Of a stretch of DNA of 64,000 bases, positions 55,976 through 64,000 are shown in pieces. The stretch is taken from contig JAOANR010000009.1 of assembly GCA_030278955.1 (NCBI GenBank), forward strand, positions 37,973,445 through 38,037,444, written 5' to 3'. The position numbers were made by a program, and so were the translations under genes. This DNA is from Hygrophila difformis. Its lineage: Eukaryota > Streptophyta > Magnoliopsida > Lamiales > Acanthaceae. The notes beneath the pieces are model-generated. The model was not told where the DNA came from. It searched no databases and saw only the letters and a program-made list of their open reading frames with translations. How positions within the stretch are numbered: the first letter of the stretch is position 1; every line of letters begins with the position of its first letter.

Positions 55976-58063
55976 CTTGCCAAATTTTCATTCTCCATCT
56001 CTCCCCATTAATTAATTGAACCTTTGTATTGACATTTTGAGGTTGAAATCTAATGATCTCAACCCATGATTAATTTGATATAAAGAACTTTGTTCAATTC
56101 CTCATTAAAAGATTATTCTACACATGATTGAACTCTAATGATCTAAGTATATAATCCGGACGGTAATTAATTAATTATGGAATGAGTGATTATTTAGACA
56201 TAAAGAGTAATCATGGAACCATTTCCATGTCCTTGCATGAGAAACCAATGTCTCTCATGCAAGATGACCCAAAAATATGTTTTTTTATTTATTTTGTCTT
56301 TTCCGTGTTGTGTGAAACAGCTAGTAAGAGGTATAACAGACTAATGTTGGCGGGTATTCCCACACGGATAAACTGGCTCGTGGTCTGTATATTAATTACT
56401 AGATGTTATTTTGCATGGTTCGGATAGTGGTCGGTGGAAGCCTTGGCGGTTCGTCCATCCGGGATTATAATAGCTGCTCAGCTGACTCCTATCCGGATAC
56501 AGTTTCCTTTTCTTTATCTTATTTTCAAACCTGAATTTTGAGCTGTAATATTATCCAATAGTGTCGATCAACACTGTCTGAATAGTACTACAGTGAGATA
56601 ATATGTAGGTTTTTCTCTCATTTCATAGATAGTAGAAGTCTTGATGATAGCGATCACTGTCATTTAAGGTCTTCTGCTGTCTAAAATCATCTCACCTTAA
56701 TGATTAGGGAACTGGACCACAGATAACTGCAATCCAATTAACCCTAATTATTTTGTCATCTCTTTAGCCAAAATTCTTCTTATCGCCGGCTATTTCATCT
56801 CTGTGTTTCACATTCTGTCTAAACCCACCTTATATTTTGTGTTAATTTAATTTTACACTCCCTTATAAAATTATGCATGATATTATTATGTAAATATTGT
56901 GGTCTAATTATTTTGGGATCCTTCCGTTGGACACAGGAGTCTTGATCTTAATCAGACGTCTCACAATAAATTTCCAACAAAAATTCATTTACAAAATCCG
57001 GATCTGTGTAAGGGATAAATTCCACAGTTATGACTAATTCATATTCCACTGGGGGTTGATTTTGGGAAATTAGAAGCAGAGTCAGTGATTAGGTCTCACC
57101 TAGACTGAAAGGATCTGTGTTTTAATTGAGAGTCTAGTACCTGTTTAGGGAATGATTTTTCAAATATCAATTATTTTCCAAAATTGCTGTGTGTTGGAAA
57201 TCGTGTATTAAACAGGGCACTGAACCAGAGACCACTTGGACTCAGATAAGGTGTGATGAGTAATACTAGAGGAACAACATATGGGCCTTGGTTATTTTCT
57301 AAGATAAGGTTGAGTATTCTTTCAAATGCTATCCTCCTCTGCCAAAGCCTATTTTTGAGTCATGAGTGAGTGCATCCGGAACAAACTAATTCATTAGTTT
57401 GTTTCATTAGTTTGTATCTCATAACCACCTGGGAGTAGGTAAACACTGCGAGCGGTTTGCTGATGTCCAGGAATTCTTGATCTGCATCCGGTCATCAAGA
57501 CTGGGGGCTCTCATTTACTACCAGGGTAACTCTTTTGAAACCTCCGAGTGATAGGATTTTAAATGCTTTCTTTATCGCTTTCTTTTAAATGCTTTCGTTA
57601 GAGGTCACTCAGTTGTATTGAGAGTAGTGTAACTGCTACTAGGAATGGGAGTTATGGAATAGTTCAGGCTTGGTTAGAATCTTTGGGTGTGACATGGGGG
57701 AATGATAGCAGTACTTGGCATCTCAATAAATGATTTGTCGGGTGTTGCTTGTCCACCACAGGTGACTAACACATTCTTGCAAGGCATTGCAAGGGGAGTT
57801 ATGAGTTTGTGGTATCTTAGATTTTGTTGACTTAAGAGCATGTAAATTCTGACTGTAAGTACCTGTCTGTTAAAGGGAACATAGTACAGAAAACATGAGA
57901 GTTAGCTAACTGAAAGGATTATCCCAAGCTAAGATCTGCGTAACAAAATGGAAGTTTAATTGTGCTTCATCTGAATCTTGTCCAATTTTAATTCTTTTCT
58001 CCCTGTCCCTTCTGTCACATTTTAAATCTGCTTTTCTAGATTAATGATAGATAGCCTAGTATA

Positions 58064-58939
58064 TTTTTTTACTGCTTTGGTAGAGTATATTTTATTGCTT
58101 CCTTAGAATAATTTTAATTGCTTTCTTATAATAATTTTATCTGCTTTATTCTATTGCTTTCTTAGCTTAGAATTACATTATGTCAAGTAGTTAATAATTA
58201 AAACACAAACTTGAATCGAGTAACCGAGTGGAAAATCTTAGTAAACGACGTGGGCCCTGCTTCTATCGCACATCCTCCAGTGAACGTTCTGGTCTTACTA
58301 TAAATTACTGCAATTTTTTACTCTGTGCGCTTTCGGGGGCACAGTTTCTTAACACGAGTAAATAAAAACGTGACAACCTATAAAAATATCCCTAATCCCA
58401 ACTCCGCCATCATAAATTGGTTTCATTGAATAATAAATCAAACCGGGATTATTATCTCTTTAAGAAAATACTCGTGTTATGCGAACCTGTCAAAAGTTTC
58501 ACTTTTTAGACCTAATCTTAATCGATTCTTAGCATAAACTTATCCGCTTTCTAGAATAGAATTAATGTGCTTTGTAGAATAGTTTAAACTGCTTTCATAG
58601 TTTAGATTAAGTTCAGTAAAGTAGTTGATATTCAACTTCTCAAACTGATTAGAGCAATACGAGTGGAAAATCTTGTAAAATGGCGTGGGACCTGCTTCCA
58701 TCGCACATCCTCCAGTGAACGATCCGGACTTACCTACAAATTATTGCAATTTTTGACACCGTGCGCTTTCGGGCCACAGCTTCTTAACACGATTAATAAA
58801 AATGTGACAACCTATAAATATATCCTTAATCCCAATTCCATCTTCATAAATTGGTTTCATTAAATAAAACATAAACCAAGATATTATTTCATTAATATTA
58901 TTTCGAAAATACTCGTGTGGGAAATTGTCAAAAGTTTCA
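58064..58939 (+). repeat. Duplicated R-U5 end of the long LTR
   Basis: The segment ending GTCAAAAGTTTCA at 58501 recurs to end at 58939, about 438 bp later. Both copies contain GAGTGGAAAATCTT, CACATCCTCCAGTGAACG, GTGCGCTTTCGGG and GTGACAACCTATAAA. Only the second end is followed by a primer site. The T-rich GCTTTCTTA series at 58064-58160 precedes the first copy. Confidence 0.8.
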
Positions 58940-58958
58940 TGACGCCGTTGCCGGGGAG
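58940..58958 (+). promoter_or_regulatory. Primer-binding site, tRNA-Asp type (Athila/Tat clade)
   Basis: TGACGCCGTTGCCGGGGA follows the LTR end directly. It matches the TGGCGCCGTTGCCGGGGA site, complementary to tRNA-Asp and characteristic of Athila-type elements, with one change at its third base. Confidence 0.8.
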
Positions 58959-59095
58959 GATGCAGCACCGTTTTATTAGAGAATTACATTCCTGATTGCT
59001 CAGAGATTAGCTTATACATATAAATATATCTTATTCACCGAACCATTTCTAACTTGGGGATTGTACAGGTATTGTCATTGCTGAAACCGCTGTTT

Positions 59096-59188
59096 ATGCA
59101 ACGAAGAAAGGAAACCCCCGCCAAGATCCCGTTCAACGCAGAAATTGAAAGAACAGCTCGACGTCTGAGGGCTCAAGCTAGACTGTAA
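59096..59188 (+). pseudogene. Gag start of the Athila-like element, truncated by insertion
   Basis: ATG at 59096 opens MQRRKETPAKIPFNAEIERT followed by an Arg-rich stretch, similar in character to Athila gag starts. After about 30 codons the frame runs into the inserted LTR at 59184 and meets a stop made by the LTR bases. The rest of the element is outside the window or lost. Confidence 0.5.
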
Positions 59189-60196
59189 CACCCCGGTTTT
59201 TGGTCACCCAGGTCGGGGTGTCACCGCCACACCTCCCTAGCAGGACACGGTTTCTCCGAGCTTGCTAAAGAGATGCAACTGCAAGGTTATGGTTTTTCAG
59301 AATTTAAAACCTTCAAATAGCACATTGTAATATAGCTCGAAAATAATATCGTTACAGTTGCAGCGGAAAATAATATTTACATATATAATGCAGCGGAATT
59401 TAAAAATAGGGCCAACATGACCAAAGCACGGGTTAAACAGGCCCGTTCATGCAATTTCTAATCTAACGCAAGATTTAAAAATAAAGTATTTCCCCAAAAT
59501 TCCCATGAATGCATATGATGATGCATATTCTGCAGCTCTGAAAGAAAAAGGGAAACAATATGGTTTGGTCAGCAAAAACTTGCTGAGTAAGTTAACATAG
59601 ACATGATTATGGGGTTCAAAGCCATTAATTAGATTTAAAGAAAACATGTGCATAACACCCCATAATTTAATTTATTTATCTAATAATAATTTTTTTTTGA
59701 GGAAACAGTTTCATTTATTCAAACAAAAATTGCAGTGCATAACATCAGTTTTACCAACCCAGCACCCACGACATTAAGAATCCATAAACTACATTTACCA
59801 TCCCAACACCTCTCCACCCACATATCTTTGCTACTTATCAATTTTAGAGACCAGTAGAACGACCATCTAATAATAATTTAATTGCATAATTTAAAAGACA
59901 GGAATTTTATAAGATCATAAATATAGCTTGCAAAATAATTAAATAAATTGACATAAATTTAAACGCACAATTTAACCGCAATTTAATTTAAACAAATGTC
60001 TTGCTTCGTTTCTTTCACAGATCACCATCGCTAGGGTTCTTATGTCCACCAGCCTTACGCTCGGGCTCTTATGTCCACGAGTATCATGGTTAATCTTTTA
60101 ATAGGTTCATTACGTCCGCTGACCATACAATCAATATGTCGCTAGGGCTCTTATGTCCACTAGCCATACACTTGGGCTCTTATGTCCCAAGCCGTA
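59184..60196 (-). mobile_element. LTR fragment E1 (family with GGGGTGTTACA end), minus strand
   Basis: Plus strand begins TGTAACACCCCGGTTTTTGG. Read on the minus strand it matches the 3' part of the E3 LTR (60401-62970): GCTTGCTAAAGAG, the AACGGGCCTG block and the CAGCAAGTT block. The far end (about 60010-60190) has tandem GGGCTCTTATGTCCA words. It is interrupted by a LINE tail at 59693-59864 and by E2 at 60197. Confidence 0.75.
59693..59864 (-). mobile_element. 5'-truncated LINE tail (or retroposed transcript end), 172 bp
   Basis: A perfect 15-bp target duplication ATCTAATAATAATTT (59678-59692 and 59865-59879) flanks a fragment that, on the minus strand, ends GAATAAATGAAACTG...CCTC plus a short poly-A. 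This is the signature of target-primed reverse transcription with early stop. No coding sequence is included. Confidence 0.8.
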
Positions 60197-60400
60197 TGTA
60201 ACACCCCGGTTTTTGGTTTCCCAGGTAGGGATGTCACCGCCACACCTCCCTAGTAAGACACGGTTTCTCCGGCTTACTAAAGAGATGCAAGGCTAGGTAT
60301 TTCAGTATTTAAAATATTTAAAACATTTGCAGACAGCCCATACAATATAAATTCGAAAATAATAATATCATAATGCAGAGGAAATAATATTTAAGTATAA
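60197..60400 (-). mobile_element. LTR fragment E2, same family, minus strand
   Basis: Starts again TGTAACACCCCGG and matches the inverse of 62770-62970 closely, closer than E1 does. It ends where E3 begins, so E3 is inserted in E2 and E2 sits beside or inside E1. Confidence 0.75.
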
Positions 60401-62970
60401 TGTAATACCCGAGAATTTTCCAACATAAAATAAAACAATAATTAGATAAATAAACAATAAATAAATCCAGCAAATAAATAAATAAATAAAGATAAGGAAA
60501 TGAGAAATGAGATTTAACTTAAAAAGGAATTAAAGGAATTTAATTAAATAAAAAGGATTGATTAAAGGCAAATAAATTGTACACCGAAACCCGACACCAA
60601 TGAACTCAAGAATTCGAGTCCAACATCCAATTAGACCCGAGTAAGAATATAGAGAGGAAGTAGAAACCCGGAGATACCCCGAAGATCATAAAACGGGAAC
60701 ATAGAGGGATAGAAATCCGAAAGAGAGGAGGAAAAGCATGACGGATCGCACGACCCGCCCGGACCGAAGTCCCGGCGAAGTCGGCGCGGTGGCCGCGCGG
60801 TCGAAGAAGGGAGAGCGCTCCACGACCGCGCCACGCGACAGATTCGCCCGTTGCGTGAATCTCTCGCCCGAACGCGGATTTTTCGACTTTCGGTTGAACA
60901 TCCTTCGACTCAAGACTCTTAGAGGCGGACTTGGACGTCCCCCTAGGTCCTAACCTCTATAAATAACTCTCTTGAATGACCCTAAACCCTTTTCAAAAAC
61001 CCTACAATACTCTCTATACACAAAGTCATAATCCCGGAGTCTACGAAGGCATCAAAAACCAAGGCAGCAGCTTTTGGACGAAAATCAAAGGATCTCCGAC
61101 GTGTGGTAAGTTCTAGTCCATCAGATTCTTTTTAGTTTCAATCCGAAAACGGATCCTAACCCCGTCTCTTCCCTTTCTACACCTCGAATTGGATCTAGAA
61201 CGTAGAACCCGATGGACGGAGAGGAGAAACGGTGAACTGGAAGCCACGCCTTCGAAATAGACGACCCCGGACGACGATTAATCTGTAAGTTAACCTTACA
61301 TGGTTTTGGGAGGAATTAAAACGTTCGAAACTAAAAGATTTAACAAGAGATCGAAAATCTGCCAACATGGTGTTTTTACCGATGCAACAGTTTTGCCTAA
61401 TTTTTCCGAACCTTAAAACGACGTCAAACGGAAAAACTTAAAACACGAAAAACGTTTCTAAGGCTTAGATCTATCTACTGTTAAATTTTCAGAATTTTTA
61501 GAGACGATTTGTTATGTGAAAACCAACCGAAACCAAACTGCTTGAAACTAGATCTTGAAATTCTTGACAGAACTTAGGTCCGATCATGATCACGTTTTTG
61601 ACATAGGTTCCAGACCGATTTAGATCTTTGGCCGAACATGAAAGTTGTAGATAAATGTCTTAAGATGGTCTCTGTAATATTTCATCAAATTTGGAGTTGA
61701 TTTGCTATGGTAGATTTCAATATCTTTAAACTGTGAGATACAAAATTCGGACAGATTTGTGTTTCTGTGAAAATTGATGTTTTTGACCTATTTCTGTATC
61801 TTGGATTGAAAAAGTTAAAACACGAAAGTTGTTCATCTCGACGTTTCTGAGTCAGTAGTGAAATGTCGGAATTTTTGGAGTTTAATCGGATTTTAGACGA
61901 ATTTTAGAGTAAATAGTGGTTTACCGGAAGTCAAATATTGAAATCTTGTTGAAACATGAAATTAACCTTTAGGGTTGAAATGAGTTGAAATATGATTTTT
62001 AAATAAACTAAATTGAAAACAGATTTTTGAAATTAAATCCCCTTACAAACTTGATAAATTAAAATTAGGGGTGAGTGCTCTGCAGGGTGCCCCCTAACGA
62101 TTCACTTCGTGCCTTAATGGACGATGGTGACCCCGCGCGAAATTGAGATATGATATTGCAAAAACGGCATAAGATATAGAGCCTACACTCTCGAGAATAT
62201 CCACATGGGTTTCCCGAGGCTCCGGAGTGGTACTGGGTATGGCTGATACGGTTGCGGCCGCCGGGCTACCGGCTAGACTTGTTGAGATTGCGATGCAATC
62301 GTGAGATACTTGAAATACTAAATCTGGGATGTAAGGGGGAAATTAAATTAAATTAAATTAGATTATGTTGTTGTCCAATTAAATTATTTAAATGCTTTAT
62401 TTAAATTATGGCTTTATTCTGAATTATGTGAAATGTGTTGTGAAATGGAGCCTGAATTAAATTACGCAAATTGAATAGTTAATTAAATTAAATTGAATAT
62501 TATGTTATTATCATGCTTTTATTTGATTATGAAATTAATGGCTTTTAGACTCTACGATCATGCATGTGTTAACTTACTCAGCAAGTTGTGCTGACCAAAC
62601 TATTTTTATTCCTTTTTCTTACAGAGTATGTGGAATGAGCACGATTCATGCATGGGATTTTGGGAACATTATTTTGTTTAATTTCGTACATTAGACTATA
62701 TTATGAACGGGCCTGTTTAACCCGTGTTTTGGCCATGTCGGCCCTATTTACATTTTCCGCTGTAATACTATACTTAAACAATTATTTCCGCTGCGCTATG
62801 ATATTACTATTTTCGAACTATATTGTATGGGTTGTTTTGAATGCTTTAAATGTTTTAAATACTGCAATACCTAGCCTTGCATCTCTTTAGTAAGCCGGAG
62901 AAACCGTGTCTTACTAGGGAGGTGTGGCGGTGACACCCCGACCTGGGTTATCAAAAACCGGGGTGTTACA
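60401..62970 (+). mobile_element. 5' LTR of element E3, about 2.57 kb, plus strand
   Basis: Starts TGTAATACCCGAG, ends CCGGGGTGTTACA and is followed by a tRNA-iMet-type primer site. A CG-rich block (60740-60900) lies just upstream of the TATA box at 60958-60965. The ends form short inverted repeats (TGTAATACCC against GGTGTTACA). Downstream conserved blocks are shared with E1 and E2. It contains no convincing gene; a 71-codon frame at 60738-60953 is in the CG-rich promoter block. Confidence 0.75.
60958..60965 (+). promoter_or_regulatory. TATA box of the E3 LTR
   Basis: CTCTATAAATAACTC, downstream of a CG-rich block with words GGCCGCGCGG and GACCGCGCC. Confidence 0.6.
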
Positions 62971-62973
62971 AGT

Positions 62974-62986
62974 TGGTATCAGAGCC
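62974..62986 (+). promoter_or_regulatory. Primer-binding site of E3 (tRNA-iMet type)
   Basis: TGGTATCAGAGCC three bases after the LTR end GTTACA. Confidence 0.85.
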
Positions 62987-63202
62987 CGGCTATTTTTAAA
63001 CTATTATTTTTAAACCATTATTATTTTTAAACTACTATTAATATTTTGACTATTATTTTAAATTCTAAAGTATTATTTCCATGGAAAAATTTTTATTTTA
63101 AAGCCCATGGAAAAAAAAATATTTATAGTGCATTAAATTATTTTTGGGGGGAAATCATCATTTGCATTTGCATATTGCATCTCTTGTATGTAGAGAACTT
63201 AG

Positions 63203-63345
63203 AATCTTGGCGAATCTCAACTTAGAATCCTGGCGAATTTCAACTTAGAATCTTGGCGAATTTCAACTTCGAATCTTGGCGAATTTCAACTTAGAATCTT
63301 GGCGAAGTTTAACCTAGAATCTTGGCGAATATTAACTTAGATCTT
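63203..63345 (+). repeat. Minisatellite, about 25-bp unit, six copies
   Basis: The unit AACTTAGAATCTTGGCGAAT is followed by TTC or a variant, repeated head to tail with single-base changes. It lies in the E3 leader, between the primer site and the first open frame. Confidence 0.85.
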
Positions 63346-63358
63346 TTGCTTGCGCTAG

Positions 63359-63694
63359 ATGGCTAGTCAAGATATGATGCAGTTGATGATCAAAATGATG
63401 AACGTTCATCTTGATTCCCAACAAACCATAGAACAAATGAAATATCGTATGGCTCAATTGGAGGCAAATCTGCACCACATGGGCAACTTGAGAGAGGCGG
63501 ATCACCACCGCATATACCAACTCGAACGCCAAGTCCAAACCCTCACTACACGAAACCTAATCCTGAAGGAACACATCGATGCCCATGGGCAAGACTTGGA
63601 CACTATCTTTGACGATCTACTGCCGCCAAGTTCGGAGGAGGAAGACCCGGAGGAGGATCCTGCTACCCCACCGGAGGACGTCTTGAGACGCTAG
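63359..63694 (+). CDS. Small coiled-coil protein in E3 leader position, 111 aa
   Basis: ATG follows the minisatellite. Residues 10-75 are heptad-like with many Met, Leu and Gln (QQTIEQMKYRMAQLEANLHH), then an acidic end (SSEEEDPEEDP). No zinc knuckle, protease or capsid motif is visible, and after the stop the DNA becomes A-rich and non-coding. It could be the N-terminus of a decayed gag or a protein of a non-autonomous element. Function unknown. Confidence 0.4.
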   Translation: MASQDMMQLMIKMMNVHLDSQQTIEQMKYRMAQLEANLHHMGNLREADHHRIYQLERQVQTLTTRNLILKEHIDAHGQDLDTIFDDLLPPSSEEEDPEEDPATPPEDVLRR

Positions 63695-64000
63695 GAATTC
63701 TACTTATAGTAGATACTATTTTGCTAGGAAAATATTTCTACTTTTGTACTAAAATCTCGTTTAAGGAAATAAAATGCCCGATTTATTTATGATAAATCGG
63801 AAAAAATAAAAATAAAAATAAAATCTGGACAGACCTGTCCGCAAAAAAAAAAAAGAAAAAAAATCAAAAATAAAATAAAATAATAAATTAAAATAAAACC
63901 CAGAAGCGTACGGCGCTTCTTAGTTCGATCAAGCACCACGTGCGAAATTACAACACACATACATATTTATAGAAATTGTTTAGACTATATGTTAAATTCA
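63695..64000. other. A-rich non-coding end of window
   Basis: A-rich runs (63795-63890) follow the coiled-coil frame. No continuation of gag is seen, so whether E3 has a coding core cannot be judged here. Confidence 0.6.

Larger units (their letters stand above)
54247..58939 (+). mobile_element. Long LTR unit 2 (Athila/Tat-like), 4.7 kb, followed by its primer site
   Basis: Starts TGATAATGGCC, ends AAAGTTTCA, and is directly followed by a tRNA-Asp-type primer site, so this is a 5' LTR. The first 24 bases form a palindrome (ATAATGGCCA, spacer GAAA, TGGCCATTAT). The TATA box is at 54852-54859 with word arrays on both sides. The last part contains a 438-bp tandem duplication of the R-U5 end. 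Without it the LTR would be about 4.25 kb, close to the minus-strand copy. No long coding frame is present inside the LTR. Confidence 0.85.

Noticed and set aside
60738..60953. 71-codon Arg-rich frame upstream of the E3 TATA box
   Set aside because: Lies in the CG-rich promoter block before the transcription start of the element. No domain.

Overview
The window is plant nuclear DNA, most likely from a eudicot. It holds one spliced host gene whose exons match the plant family of TSL-kinase interacting protein 1 (SANT domain). Nearly everything else is plant-type transposable elements: Ty1/copia and Ty3/gypsy LTR retrotransposons with initiator-Met or Asp tRNA primer sites, an L1-like LINE, a SINE, hAT, Mutator-like and Stowaway elements. 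The background is AT-rich. No rRNA gene, stand-alone tRNA gene, CRISPR array or prokaryotic operon was seen. The species cannot be named from the sequence.

Layout. 1-2450: AT-rich spacer with two Stowaway MITEs and a diverged direct repeat. 2454-9390: a dead minus-strand Ty3/gypsy element (gypsy-1) cut by an LTR-like segment (about 3997-5760), a hAT MITE (4863-5602) and a larger hAT element (5852-7647). The larger hAT element itself carries a Mutator-like element (6163-7478) that seems to have captured a host 5' exon and intron. 9785-15184: a complete Ty1/copia element (copia-1) with two 306-bp LTRs that read as identical, a GTTAT target duplication and one unbroken 1350-codon gag-pol frame. 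16082-17828: a hAT MITE four bases from a Mutator-like element that contains a SINE. 18641-24170: the host gene TKI1, minus strand, 12 coding exons, 756 aa. Its first coding exon is tandemly duplicated and one intron has a GC-AG boundary. 25060-28430: intergenic DNA with Stowaway MITEs and a 0.5-kb diverged duplication. 29549-30278: a LINE fragment.

30279-64000 is a retrotransposon nest. A 4.2-kb minus-strand long LTR (30279-34506) belongs to the same family as two head-to-tail plus-strand LTRs (50109-54246 and 54247-58939). The last of these is followed by an Athila/Tat-type tRNA-Asp primer site and the first codons of gag. Between them lie a decayed plus-strand gypsy element (gypsy-2, 36947-44649), whose 3' LTR is interrupted by a decayed SIRE-like copia element (copia-2, 44650-50108). 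The window ends with three nested insertions of one LTR family (59184-62970) and the start of the last one's internal region.

The least explained structure is a set of arrays of short palindromic words, commonly 24-25 bp with 11-bp arms and a 2-3 bp spacer. They sit on both sides of the TATA box in the long LTRs and recur in two other places. The copies share the arm-spacer-arm geometry and position but use different sequence words. In one copy the words are built on TGACGTCA, a bZIP-type site. The LTR promoters of this family also share a telobox-like TAGGGTTT just upstream of the TATA box.
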